Positions 1-7,833 of a DNA stretch of 20,285 bases are shown piece after piece (position 1 is the stretch's first letter; the number at the start of each line of letters is the position of its first letter). The notes below the pieces were generated by a model, which did no database searches, was not told where the DNA came from, and saw only the letters and a list, made by a program, of their open reading frames with translations. A program made the translations under genes and the position numbers. Location of the stretch: the IMG/VR virus record IMGVR_UViG_3300041809_000453, positions 1 to 20,285 of that record; one strand, 5' to 3'. Source of the stretch: a virus.

Positions 1-506
1 TCCCTTACAACCTGAACGCCTGGATTTTTACCAAAGTTAAATGCCTTCTGAGCTGGTTTGATAAGGGAGTTAATCATGCGTCCTGCTTCGTATCCGGTTA
101 ACTTCCCTATTCCTTGCGTTACTCCTTTACCAATTTTCAGCGCTCCTTTTAAGAGTGGTTCTGCAAGGTAATTAGCAGGTGTTGACATGATATCAGCACC
201 CTGACCTGTTAATACACGTTGCATGGCCCTGTCTTTAACATCCGGTACATTAGCGTCAAATGGCTTTGTCGCTGCTGTTTTATCGAATTGAGGCGTTTGC
301 GTGCTCTCAGATGCCATTTGCTCCATTGATTTCCCAGTAGATGATTCCATTGCAGGCTGTAAAACTGCTCGTGCTGCAGTCTTAAAAGGATGCTGTTGGA
401 AATCAGTCGCAGTAATACGATTATCCTGCTGGAAAGGAACTAATTTAATACTCTTTGGATTATTTTCAAGAGTATCGTATTCTTGTTCTAAAGGGACAAG
501 TTTCAT
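1..506 (-). CDS. Partial virion-associated protein, N-terminal 168 residues
   Basis: The frame opens at an ATG that overlaps the stop of the upstream gene (ATGA) and stays open to the window edge, so the C-terminus is missing. The visible part is hydrophilic and helical. Around residues 145-165 it carries a Gly/Lys stretch followed by INSLIKPAQKAFNFGKNPG. I have the impression that this kind of NSLIKP...FGKNPG motif occurs in large phage internal or polyvalent proteins, but cannot verify it. It lies last in the structural cluster after two Q-rich ejection-type proteins, where T7-like phages carry their largest internal virion proteins. A role as an internal or ejection protein is inferred from position. 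The product name is uncertain; the reading frame is well supported by the coupled start and by over 500 nt without a stop. Confidence 0.7.
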   Translation of the reverse strand, partial: MKLVPLEQEYDTLENNPKSIKLVPFQQDNRITATDFQQHPFKTAARAVLQPAMESSTGKSMEQMASESTQTPQFDKTAATKPFDANVPDVKDRAMQRVLTGQGADIMSTPANYLAEPLLKGALKIGKGVTQGIGKLTGYEAGRMINSLIKPAQKAFNFGKNPGVQVVR

Positions 507-1864
507 TGAGCAACCGTGAATTTTTGACCGTTAACTGTAACTACATCGCCTAACTTTACTTTGCCTTTGCTATAAGCCTTTTCAACATCTGCTTCTGAAT
601 TAAAAGAGGTATTTGACATTTTATCGATATCATCAGCACCTTTATACTGTTGTTCTTCTGCAATTGGCTCACCTTTTAAATTCTGCTGCATATCATTGAT
701 TTGGTCTAACATGTCTTGCCGTTCTTTTGCCAGGCTCACCATGCGGTTTTGAGTTGAAACACGAGTGAAATTAGCCATTTTCTTAAACGTGTCTTGAGAA
801 TCAGTTGCTTGTAAGAGGTCTTTAAAATGCTCACGGGCAGAGTCTGTCACTGCCGCACCTGTTGTCTGTCCTGTTTCAACACGAGCTGCATCTATTGAAG
901 CTAATTTAGCTGAAAAGATAAAATTCTTAATATCCCCAGAAAGTCCCGGCGTTTGTTTTAAATCAGTATTCCAAAGGTAATCTACTTTATTAAGTATTGG
1001 ATATTGTGTTCTGTTAATTTTATTAGATAATTGTTCTGCAATATTAAGTTGAGCATCTACGTTTTTAGCGGCTTGTCCCGTAATCGCTTGCATGTGTCCA
1101 ATCGCCATTAGCCCCTGCTTAGGTCCGAACATGCCATTTTCAAACATCGCTTCATTAAATTGGGGGTTAATTTGTTTAGCTTTGGTATAGTACGCCAGTC
1201 TGTTCGCCATTGCGTCCCCAGACATGCCCCTCATCATGCTTTCAAAGAAGGGTATAGTCATTTTCCCATAAGCTAAGTCTTTCGCCGTTTCGTATGAAGG
1301 GTCGCCAGAGCTTGATTTCATGATTTGACTAACGGCCATTTTAGATTCTTTTTGCTTTTCATAAGATTTATAATCAGGGTTTAATTGCTGTGAAATACTA
1401 ACTTCAGGTTTCATTCCATTAAATTTAATAGTCGGCTTCGTAACCATCTGTGAAGGAACTGACTCTAAATCTCCGCCTACTGTTGAATGCTGTATAGGTC
1501 CAGTCGTTGCTGTTGAACCTGCATTTGCGCCAAGCATACCAGAATCAGACAGGGCTTTCATTTGCATTTTGAGAGCATTGGCTGACTGCTGTGCCTGCAT
1601 TTCTGGTGTCACTTGCTGATAATTCGCACCCATGACGTTCATTGTCGGGCCGCCGACTTGGGGGCCGAGAAGGTTCTGTTTTATCCTCGTCATTAATCCG
1701 GGCTGTGGAGTGCCTTGCGGGGCAGGCTGGTATTGACCGGATTGAATGGCTTGCATGGCTAAGGCGAGTTTTTGTTGTTTTTGTTTTTCAAGAGCGTTAT
1801 TTATAGAATTTATTATTAAAGACGCTCCCGACGGTGAACCTATATTACCTAAATATTGAGACAT
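503..1864 (-). CDS. Putative internal virion / DNA-ejection protein (453 aa)
   Basis: The ATG at 1864 follows a GAGGT Shine-Dalgarno five bases upstream, and the stop overlaps the next start by four bases. The N-terminal 150 residues are rich in Gln, Ala, Met and Pro. The middle (about 180-390) is helical and charged. The C-terminal 45 residues, with GDVVTVNGQKFTVAQ at the very end, look like a small beta domain. No transmembrane segment or signal peptide is seen. Position after the nozzle-like and GNAT-like genes matches the internal core/ejection genes of podoviruses (T7 gp14-gp16 region), which form a conduit for DNA entry. That function is inferred from gene order and composition, not from a recognised motif. 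Confidence 0.75.
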   Translation of the reverse strand: MSQYLGNIGSPSGASLIINSINNALEKQKQQKLALAMQAIQSGQYQPAPQGTPQPGLMTRIKQNLLGPQVGGPTMNVMGANYQQVTPEMQAQQSANALKMQMKALSDSGMLGANAGSTATTGPIQHSTVGGDLESVPSQMVTKPTIKFNGMKPEVSISQQLNPDYKSYEKQKESKMAVSQIMKSSSGDPSYETAKDLAYGKMTIPFFESMMRGMSGDAMANRLAYYTKAKQINPQFNEAMFENGMFGPKQGLMAIGHMQAITGQAAKNVDAQLNIAEQLSNKINRTQYPILNKVDYLWNTDLKQTPGLSGDIKNFIFSAKLASIDAARVETGQTTGAAVTDSAREHFKDLLQATDSQDTFKKMANFTRVSTQNRMVSLAKERQDMLDQINDMQQNLKGEPIAEEQQYKGADDIDKMSNTSFNSEADVEKAYSKGKVKLGDVVTVNGQKFTVAQ

Positions 1865-1872
1865 AAATTACC

Positions 1873-2598
1873 TCACATAGAAGAAGCCATTAATCCAGGC
1901 ATACCATTAAGAGTTTGTTGATAATACCCTTGTTGGCTAGAACTACTCCCTTGTTGGCTAGAACTACTCCCTAACCCATTTGCAACCATTCCAATAATAT
2001 CCGCTGTAGTTTGAAATTTACTTTGAGGAGTATAAAAAGAATTGTCAATATTCTGGAATTGAGGCGGTTGCGATAAAGAAGAAATCTGTTGCAACGCCTG
2101 CATCGGGTCTGTAAATCCCATTAATTGATTCTGTCCCATTAATGATTGGCTTAACTGTTGAGCCATGTTTAATTCATCAACTCCAACTTCGCTTGACAGA
2201 GCCCCTCTATTTGTCGCTAATTGAGCTTGTAAATTGTTATTAGCACCCATACCCAAACCTGACGAGTAAATCCCTTCTTGTTGTAATTGGGCGTTTTGTG
2301 CGGCCTGCGCTTGGTTAGCTTGGGTATCAAAAGCACCTAAAAGATTTTTTTGTAAGGAAGTAAACGGGCCTCCCTGACCGGACACATCACCTTCCAAAGC
2401 TCCGTAGGTCTGTTGGAATAGCGGGTCCATGTTTCCTAACGTAGTCGTAGGAGATTGACCAAAATTAGAATTGTAAAAATTTTGTAACGAAGGAACCGAC
2501 TGAAGGGCCGTTTGATAGTTCTGTAACCCTAAATTTGCCGCCGCCGTTTTTTGTGCGCCTAACGGGTCAGTGATTGTGTTGAGTTTTGGACCGCCCAT
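1873..2598 (-). CDS. Putative internal virion protein, Gln/Ala-rich (241 aa)
   Basis: Starts MGGPKLN and consists largely of amphipathic Gln-, Ala-, Asn- and Leu-rich helix (about residues 15-200), with a Ser/Gln-rich C-terminus holding a perfect 7-residue tandem repeat (SSSSQQG twice). Size and composition resemble T7 gp14-type ejection proteins, which are about 200 aa, Ala/Gln-rich and insert into the host envelope; this is a positional and compositional inference. The start lies 4 nt after a 6-bp GC hairpin formed in the end of the preceding GNAT-like gene, which it overlaps by 40 nt. The Shine-Dalgarno-like AAGG lies partly inside that hairpin. Confidence 0.75.
   Translation of the reverse strand: MGGPKLNTITDPLGAQKTAAANLGLQNYQTALQSVPSLQNFYNSNFGQSPTTTLGNMDPLFQQTYGALEGDVSGQGGPFTSLQKNLLGAFDTQANQAQAAQNAQLQQEGIYSSGLGMGANNNLQAQLATNRGALSSEVGVDELNMAQQLSQSLMGQNQLMGFTDPMQALQQISSLSQPPQFQNIDNSFYTPQSKFQTTADIIGMVANGLGSSSSQQGSSSSQQGYYQQTLNGMPGLMASSM
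1929..1970 (-). repeat. Tandem 21-nt repeat, two perfect copies
   Basis: Two identical 21-nt units lie head to tail (1929-1949 and 1950-1970) inside the C-terminal coding region of the Q-rich internal protein. Each encodes SSSSQQG, so the repeat keeps frame. It looks like slippage or recombination expansion of a low-complexity linker. Confidence 0.95.
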
Positions 2599-3053
2599 AA
2601 TTCCGCCTTAGTTAGGCGGTCGAGCCGCTCTTTTTTAAATATTTTTACAGGTTTAAATGTACTTCCTTCTTTAAGTTTCCTTAAAGCAATTCCAGCGTAT
2701 TCTTTGCAATCTTTTGTGAACTCAAAAAACTTTCTTTCCAAGATTTTTACTACCCAAGAATTCCTGTGTTTTTTTTCAATCCATACATTAAAAACCACCG
2801 CCACATCACCTTTCAGGGAATCTTCTTCCGTCGCTGAAAATGGCCTGTCTAGAACCATCCTTCCAAACTGCTCAGGTGTTACTTTTAAAACCTCGACATA
2901 ACCTAATAACTTTCCATCTTCAACTTCGGTGATAATGTTCCCCCTGCTTATAAGAATCCTGTGGTAAGCGTCAATTTCATACTTCGGAAGTTTATCTGTA
3001 ATCCAGAGATGATCGTTTAAATAAATCAAATATAGTTGGTCAATAATAGTCAT
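2559..3053 (-). CDS. GNAT-fold-like phage internal protein (164 aa)
   Basis: The start is coupled to the upstream stop (ATGA). Residues 45-140 have a GNAT-like pattern: a strand with GYVEV, then GDVAVVFNVWIEKKHRN (residues about 82-98), a helix (VVKILERKFFEFTKDC), a strand with YAGIALRK, and a terminal KPVKIFKKERL. From memory, phage genes with a VWI...R-helix-ALRK...PVKIFK layout sit beside internal virion genes and are annotated as acetyltransferase-like; T7 gp13 at the equivalent position is also regarded as GNAT-related. The classic R/Q-x-x-G-x-G/A acetyl-CoA loop is not clear (KKHRNSW instead), so catalysis is doubtful and a structural role is as likely. The C-terminus overlaps the next gene by 40 nt. 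Confidence 0.7.
   Translation of the reverse strand: MTIIDQLYLIYLNDHLWITDKLPKYEIDAYHRILISRGNIITEVEDGKLLGYVEVLKVTPEQFGRMVLDRPFSATEEDSLKGDVAVVFNVWIEKKHRNSWVVKILERKFFEFTKDCKEYAGIALRKLKEGSTFKPVKIFKKERLDRLTKAELWAVQNSTQSLTR
2603..2619 (-). promoter_or_regulatory. Hairpin covering the ribosome-binding region of the 1873-2598 gene
   Basis: On the minus strand CCGCCT-AACTA-AGGCGG forms a perfect 6-bp GC-rich stem with a 5-nt loop, ending four bases before the ATG at 2598. The AAGG part of the ribosome-binding region lies in the loop edge and 3' arm. Translation of the upstream gene, which runs through it, would open it; this suggests translational coupling. Sequence-only evidence. Confidence 0.5.
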
Positions 3054-3472
3054 GGCAAAGTCGCATTAACTGTTTGATTCTTTATTGATGATTTAGCCGT
3101 ATTTAATGTGGTTAAATTAGAATTTTCCGACGTTACTTCTTCATTATTCAATATTCCCTGTTGTTGAAGGTCTGCTATCGCTAATGCTCTTATGTCTTGC
3201 TGTATCAACGTTTCTTGCTGTTGCTGTGCTATAACATTAGGGTCAACCCAAAGAGGATAAGCGCTTAAAGCCGCAAAGTTAGCAACCTCGGTATAAGTTT
3301 CACCCGCTGGAATGCAGACCGTAGAGCCAGGATTATATTGAGGCTGTAAAATAATATGTCCGTTGCTATCAGTTATGTATCCAAAACCAGTAACCACTTT
3401 GACATTGTTGCAGTTTTGGGCAAATACCAAAGTCGGACAAATTAGTAATAAAATAGTAATTAAGAATTTCAT
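3050..3472 (-). CDS. Secreted small protein with Sec signal peptide (140 aa)
   Basis: A textbook Shine-Dalgarno (AAGGAGG, four bases before ATG) fixes the start. The N-terminus MKFLITILLLICPTLVFA followed by Q is a typical Sec signal peptide with a VFA-type signal peptidase I site, so export of a mature chain of about 122 aa is predicted. The mature part begins with a beta-like region containing two Cys (NCNN and STVCIP, about residues 21 and 53), possibly a periplasmic disulfide. It continues as a Gln-rich helix (90-115) and an Asn/Thr-rich tail. No family is recognised. It lies between the tail-fibre-like gene and the GNAT-like internal protein, inside the tail module, so it may be a virion or lysis/entry accessory that passes through the envelope. 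Confidence 0.8.
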   Translation of the reverse strand: MKFLITILLLICPTLVFAQNCNNVKVVTGFGYITDSNGHIILQPQYNPGSTVCIPAGETYTEVANFAALSAYPLWVDPNVIAQQQQETLIQQDIRALAIADLQQQGILNNEEVTSENSNLTTLNTAKSSIKNQTVNATLP

Positions 3473-3481
3473 AAAGCCTCC

Positions 3482-4207
3482 TTAGCTTCCTAATGGTATA
3501 AAGTACATTGCCGTAATAGCGGTCCCATCAAAGCATTTATAATAATCATTTTTCTTTACTACAGAACTGCAACCACCAAAATAAGTACCATTCGTTGATA
3601 CGTTTTCACATCTTATAGTTGTTGGATTTGTATTAGAGTCTGTGATAGATTCTACTAAATCTCCACTCACGGTAGCAGTTCCTAAGCAGTAAAATACTCC
3701 ATCTGTTGAAGCTTGAAACGGGCCCCATGTTGCGCCAGTACCAGATTTTGTTTGCCAAGAACCTAATATTGCGGAAACATTAGAATTCCCAAAAACAGGA
3801 AAAACCCAATTTTGATTTCCGTTTAAAAAAGTTGTGGAGTTTGCCGTCCCTGTTCCTAAATTAGCAGTAGGAACTTCTCCCGCGCTTGAATTAATATTAC
3901 CTAATTGAATTAGTGAAGAACCATAAACATCTCCGTAAGTATAAATACCGTTAACAGAGTCAATTTTTGAATTAGTTACTGCGCCATTAGCGATAGCGGA
4001 AGTTGTTACCCCTGCCGTTGCTATGTTTGTTGACCCATCAATGTTATTATTATTCGCCCATTGAGCGATTGCCTGCATATCGGCGTTCCAGTCGCCTGAT
4101 TTAATCGTTCCGCCCGGTTGTTCGTTCTGGTAAGGAATATTTAAGGCAGTGGCTCCCGCAAGGGAGGCCCATCCTGCCAATATTAACGTAAGAATAAATT
4201 TTTTCAT
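3482..4207 (-). CDS. Putative tail-fibre/receptor-binding protein with signal peptide (241 aa)
   Basis: I start this gene at 4207, where the ATG overlaps the nozzle stop (TAATG) after a GGGGG ribosome site; a longer in-frame start at 4318 would read through nozzle coding sequence. The N-terminus MKKFILTLILAGWASLAGA is a Sec signal peptide with an AGA cleavage site. Residues 30-75 (GDWNADMQAIAQWANNNNID, then STNI and ANGAVTNSKID) resemble the N-terminal repeats of phage tail fibres. The C-terminal 90 residues (Gly/Thr/Ser-rich beta pattern, with DGVFYCLGTATVSGD and a final KNDYYKCF...FIPLGS) resemble distal fibre domains. Four Cys lie in the C-terminal part. Position after the nozzle fits a fibre. 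A signal peptide on a fibre is unusual, because virion proteins normally assemble in the cytoplasm. Confidence 0.75.
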   Translation of the reverse strand: MKKFILTLILAGWASLAGATALNIPYQNEQPGGTIKSGDWNADMQAIAQWANNNNIDGSTNIATAGVTTSAIANGAVTNSKIDSVNGIYTYGDVYGSSLIQLGNINSSAGEVPTANLGTGTANSTTFLNGNQNWVFPVFGNSNVSAILGSWQTKSGTGATWGPFQASTDGVFYCLGTATVSGDLVESITDSNTNPTTIRCENVSTNGTYFGGCSSVVKKNDYYKCFDGTAITAMYFIPLGS

Positions 4208-5766
4208 TATCCCAACCCCCTTGTAATCTGTAACGGTCGTTCCATGAATAAAATCTTTAAAATATTGACCGGAACATCTGAATTTGAACCATGAAAATTT
4301 ACTGATACTGACTTGCAAAGCTGGTTAATAGCCAATGACGCTTCAACAAAGCTTCCCGTAACTATCGGAAAAGTTGAGGTATCCCAAACTCCCGTCCCAT
4401 CAAACGTCGGCCCCGTTAATGTCCCTTGTGAAATAACCTGATTTAATAAAACAGCTATCGGGTTCTGGTCTAAAAGGATATCCGCATACATTGTGTAATT
4501 GCCCTGACTCGCAATATAGGCAAATAAAGAATCAAGTTTTTTCCGGTATTGCAAGCCCTCAAATGCCTGCCAGGGTATCTGAAAGTTCCAATTTATAGCA
4601 GAGCCGTCATCGTTATAGCCCTGATCGTGCCAGTAAGCATATCCGTTATAATTTCCAGAATATAGACGTTCTTGACCATTAACTGTACGCCTACAACAGC
4701 AGTTTCCTTGAAGCGTTCCGGGTCCCCACCATGACCTTGTTTTAACGTGATAATCAATGTGCATATTGTTTATGTTTGAGTACGGAGCGGAAAAGAAATA
4801 CCTAACTATATCAAGGTTAGGATAGTAAGCCCCACAAACGAACTGTAGGCGGGCGGGATTTACCATATTTCTAAAGAAATTTTTCATCCGGGGATTTTTT
4901 GTTTTAGGATGATCAGTTGCCGAAACTATCTGATTTCCCAAAAGCATATAAATATCGTTAGTGTCCCACCACATAAGGTTTCCGCCCGGAAGATAAACAA
5001 TAGACGCTTGCGAGCAACACCCTGCCCCATCGGCAAAGAGATATTTATAAAACGGCGGAGTAGTGCCGGAGTTTTCCACCATCGAGATTGATTTGTTCTT
5101 AAATACAATGAGCGTTTCAAACATTCCCCGGGCAATACCAGTAACAGCGCCACCGGCCCCTTCATCAAAATTGATGTAGTTGAGTCCTGTAAGTGCGTCC
5201 GTTGTTCCTGTGTAATCCTGACCGTTGCTTAAAGCAGAGAAAAAAACAACTGTAGGGCTTGCGTTATTCCCACCTGCCCACATACGCTCCCCCCAAGAAC
5301 AAAGAATTGTCCCGCCGCCCGTGGGAGGGTTAGAAATTAGTGCCCCGTTTCCAGTGCGGGGCCAATACCACATCCCGTCAAGCGAAGTGTCCGCTCCGTA
5401 AGCCGTTCCGTTTAAAGCGTCCATTGAAACGATGTTGTTCTGGCTGTTCGTTAATGTCAAAGAGCCGGTAATGTCGCTCCAAGTCCCGTCGGGTGAGTTG
5501 TTATAAATTTTTGAACCATTTGCCGCTAAAAAATACTCCGCGCCAAACCATGTATAAGACAACATTCCAGTAAAGGCGGAAGATAGCTGTACTGTGTTGT
5601 GTTTTATAATTCCCTGTCTTTGGGAAATTCCGCCCACGTTTAAAGATGGTAAGACGTTTGAACCCGCGATAATACATTCTTGGGGGACATCAAAGGGAGT
5701 GGAATCGAAGTCAACGCCTCCGACTAAGTCGTTTAATGGGACTACTGAAACATTGCGTTTTGCCAT
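4207..5766 (-). CDS. Putative tail nozzle / tail tubular protein B-like (519 aa)
   Basis: The ATG at 5766 abuts the preceding stop (TAAATG). The protein opens with MAKRNVSVVPLNDLVGGVDFD and LPSLNVGGISQRQGI, the pattern of podovirus nozzle/stopper proteins in which the N-terminus lists values and then Arg-containing QRQGI. It continues as a long beta-rich body with repeated Trp/Tyr-Gly blades (FLAANGSKIYN, YGADTSLDGMWYWPRTGNG, CSWGERMWAGG, MWWDTNDIYML) suggesting a beta-propeller. Length is intermediate for the family (T7 gp12 is about 790 aa). It would close the portal-adaptor channel and carry fibres. It lies downstream of the adaptor-like gene and upstream of the fibre-like gene, as expected. 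Family assignment comes from pattern and gene order. Confidence 0.75.
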   Translation of the reverse strand: MAKRNVSVVPLNDLVGGVDFDSTPFDVPQECIIAGSNVLPSLNVGGISQRQGIIKHNTVQLSSAFTGMLSYTWFGAEYFLAANGSKIYNNSPDGTWSDITGSLTLTNSQNNIVSMDALNGTAYGADTSLDGMWYWPRTGNGALISNPPTGGGTILCSWGERMWAGGNNASPTVVFFSALSNGQDYTGTTDALTGLNYINFDEGAGGAVTGIARGMFETLIVFKNKSISMVENSGTTPPFYKYLFADGAGCCSQASIVYLPGGNLMWWDTNDIYMLLGNQIVSATDHPKTKNPRMKNFFRNMVNPARLQFVCGAYYPNLDIVRYFFSAPYSNINNMHIDYHVKTRSWWGPGTLQGNCCCRRTVNGQERLYSGNYNGYAYWHDQGYNDDGSAINWNFQIPWQAFEGLQYRKKLDSLFAYIASQGNYTMYADILLDQNPIAVLLNQVISQGTLTGPTFDGTGVWDTSTFPIVTGSFVEASLAINQLCKSVSVNFHGSNSDVPVNILKILFMERPLQITRGLG

Positions 5767-5994
5767 TTATGACACCATAACCCATCCCGTAGTTGCTACT
5801 TTGGTCGCAACGTAAACCTGATGATTAGTAATATCTACATACTGCTGTCCAATTTGCGTCGGTAAAACCTTCGGCGCACCGCTTCCCGTTATCGTGGGGA
5901 TAATCTTCGTGTAAATGTCCTTCAAGTACGAAGCTAAACGAGCTTGGCCTTGTGGTGTATGTAAATCTTGAAGTTGAATTGGAGCCCTAATCAT
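5767..5994 (-). CDS. Small tail-region protein (75 aa)
   Basis: Starts MIRAPIQLQDLHTPQGQ, overlapping the last 8 nt of the O-antigen-ligase-type gene, and stops just before the nozzle ATG. The first half is helical (residues 12-35). The second half carries IGQQYVDITNHQVYVATKV and a terminal GWVMVS, a short beta pattern of the kind found on phage fibre or virion proteins, where a Gly-Gln-x-Tyr-x-Asp hairpin precedes a Tyr-Val-Ala strand. No function is known to me. Tight spacing with the nozzle suggests a tail-assembly role. Confidence 0.65.
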   Translation of the reverse strand: MIRAPIQLQDLHTPQGQARLASYLKDIYTKIIPTITGSGAPKVLPTQIGQQYVDITNHQVYVATKVATTGWVMVS

Positions 5995-7126
5995 GGCTTA
6001 AATCCCATTTTTTATCTGCGTTATAAAACTCGACCTGAAACATTCCATACAAAACAATAAATATCCAAAGGCAATCTGGAAAATGAAACGGGCTGTGGAA
6101 ACATGAAACCGAAAAAAACAAAATGAATGAGAATAAATAAGGCGCTTCGTAATAAACATTCTTGATTTTTTTCTTTAACTGCCATGCCCAAACCCCCAAA
6201 ATAGCTAATAACGAAATTCCGCCCTCGAAAAACGCTTGCAAGGGCTCGTTATGCAATTCAAGCCAGCTATTGGCGGGATATTGAGGGAAGATGCTATTAG
6301 CCATTGACGAATAACCCCCAATCCCAAACCCATCTAAAGCCCTTTCCCAAGTCAACTTAAATATAGGAATCCAAAATTGTAATCTTAATGAGAATTTATG
6401 ATGAAGATGATCCATCGCACAATGTCTTAACGGCGTTACAAATAAAAAAGATGAAATAAAAAAAACCAAAACAAACCATATCCACCATTCTTTCCTGAAA
6501 AACCAAAGAACACATAGACCTAACCCAAGCCACACCGAATATTCATTGCTTGCCACCAATCCCGCAAAGAGCGGAAGACACAAAATTTTTTTCCAGCCCC
6601 ACGCAAAAAATAGTGCAACAACAGACAGCAAAGCAAAATGAGCTGGATACACCATGAAACCAGTAGGCAAATGACCAGTGTCCTGAACTTGAAATGGTGC
6701 ATTAATGCCAATTCTTTCGAGAAAATAAGACCCGCAATTAAGAAGGGCATAAATCACCAAACCTTTCTTTAATTTTTCAACCATATCTAGGCTTATTCCA
6801 TTTTCAATTAAATAAATCCCCGTAATTGAAAAAAATACAATCATTATGGCCAACTTCGTATTCCCGCCGGTTCCGTGGGTAAATAAATTAACCATGCAAT
6901 AAGTCAAGAACAAAGCCGGACACCAATCATTTATTTTTCTAACCTGTCCAAAAACAAAATACGCGCCAACCAAAAAAGTAATGAACAGTTCAAAACATTC
7001 ATACTTCATCTGTACAGTTTCATGGTTAGGCCAATAAAATCCGCTGACAAAAAAAAGAGAAAACATTATTAGCCAATCAAAAATTTTATGCCGGTTTATA
7101 CCCGCGCTCTCCGTACTGTCTTCCAT
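5987..7126 (-). CDS. O-antigen ligase/polymerase-type (Wzy_C-like) polytopic membrane protein (379 aa)
   Basis: About ten hydrophobic segments cover most of the length. The diagnostic part is near residues 248-306: an Arg in SLRLQFW, then GFGIGGY, then LHNEPLQAFFEGGI followed by another membrane helix. This matches the Arg, Gly-rich motif and periplasmic-loop His of O-antigen ligases (WaaL), O-antigen polymerases (Wzy) and PglL/PilO protein O-oligosaccharyltransferases; His292 would be the catalytic-loop His. Such enzymes transfer undecaprenyl-linked glycans in the periplasm. The ATG at 7126 follows a GGGGG tract; alternatives are TTG 7153, ATG 7144 and ATG 7066 (after the upstream stop). The gene overlaps both neighbours and is embedded between adaptor- and nozzle-like genes, so it is an integral part of the late operon. 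Which of the three activities it has cannot be told from sequence. Confidence 0.75.
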   Translation of the reverse strand: MEDSTESAGINRHKIFDWLIMFSLFFVSGFYWPNHETVQMKYECFELFITFLVGAYFVFGQVRKINDWCPALFLTYCMVNLFTHGTGGNTKLAIMIVFFSITGIYLIENGISLDMVEKLKKGLVIYALLNCGSYFLERIGINAPFQVQDTGHLPTGFMVYPAHFALLSVVALFFAWGWKKILCLPLFAGLVASNEYSVWLGLGLCVLWFFRKEWWIWFVLVFFISSFLFVTPLRHCAMDHLHHKFSLRLQFWIPIFKLTWERALDGFGIGGYSSMANSIFPQYPANSWLELHNEPLQAFFEGGISLLAILGVWAWQLKKKIKNVYYEAPYLFSFILFFSVSCFHSPFHFPDCLWIFIVLYGMFQVEFYNADKKWDLSHD

Positions 7127-7826
7127 AAACCCCCAAAGGATCATCTGGTTCAAGTTGACCGTCTTTTGACGCCTGCTTAATAATCCACGCTTCTATTTCC
7201 TTCATGTCGTTGTCATAATCAGCCTTGTAAACAGCCATTAAATCAGTATCCGCTTGAATCTTCGCTGTTTCATAAATACCGCCATTGTATAAAACATTCT
7301 GCAAGCTATAAGGAATTGCGGGAACGTCCGTGTCATTGACTAGTTTTACAAGCTGTTGCCAATAACTATAATAAAGTTTTCCTCCCGATTGAGAAACCCA
7401 TGCTGTGCTAGGTCCTTCCCATATCTGCATGATGTTATTTCCTGAATTATTTGGAAGTAAAACTCTGTAAACTAATGGCTGGCCCTGAGTATTGGAATCA
7501 GTATTTAGTAACCACTCCTGATCGTCCGTTATTTGATCTAACATCCAATTTTCAGAAGACTCGTCAATCCACCAAACATTCTCAATCCTGTCAACATCAT
7601 TGGCTATGGTAATTTGCTGAACACCCGCGCCAACGAGAGGCGTTACAAAAACATCATTATTGCTTCCAACTAGTTTTTGTGGGAATTTAAAACGACGGGA
7701 CAAAGCAAGAATAACAGTATTTATTCCTAGCTTTGAGTTTGCTATGCCATTTGATGAGACGTCTTGACAAACCGTCGCTACGTTATTGTAGGTAATGCTG
7801 AATTGATCTGGTGCGTTGGCCCCCAT
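7086..7826 (-). CDS. Putative head-tail adaptor (tail tubular A-like) protein (246 aa)
   Basis: The ATG at 7826 follows GAGG five bases upstream, better than the in-frame GTG at 7832. The sequence has a helical N-terminal part (ITYNNVATVCQD, INTVILALSRRF), a beta middle with conserved-looking Trp residues (VENVWWIDE-type region, residues 80-145) and a helical C-terminus (IPYSLQNVLYNGGIYETAKI, then a long acidic helix with YDNDMKEIEAWI). This helix-beta-helix plan and a size near 200-250 aa fit podovirus adaptors that dock under the portal (T7 gp11 type). Gene order, after the capsid and before the nozzle, supports the call. Its last 41 nt overlap the next gene. Confidence 0.65.
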   Translation of the reverse strand: MGANAPDQFSITYNNVATVCQDVSSNGIANSKLGINTVILALSRRFKFPQKLVGSNNDVFVTPLVGAGVQQITIANDVDRIENVWWIDESSENWMLDQITDDQEWLLNTDSNTQGQPLVYRVLLPNNSGNNIMQIWEGPSTAWVSQSGGKLYYSYWQQLVKLVNDTDVPAIPYSLQNVLYNGGIYETAKIQADTDLMAVYKADYDNDMKEIEAWIIKQASKDGQLEPDDPLGVYGRQYGERGYKPA

Positions 7827-7833
7827 AACCACC

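Noticed and set aside
3482-4318. Longer start for the tail-fibre-like gene
   Set aside because: The extra residues come from nozzle coding sequence in another frame; ATG 4207 has a ribosome site and gives a proper signal peptide.
5987-7153. Membrane glycan-transfer gene as host DNA or assembly chimera
   Set aside because: It overlaps phage genes on both sides by a few to tens of bases, which a random chimera would not produce, and the base composition appears similar to its neighbours.
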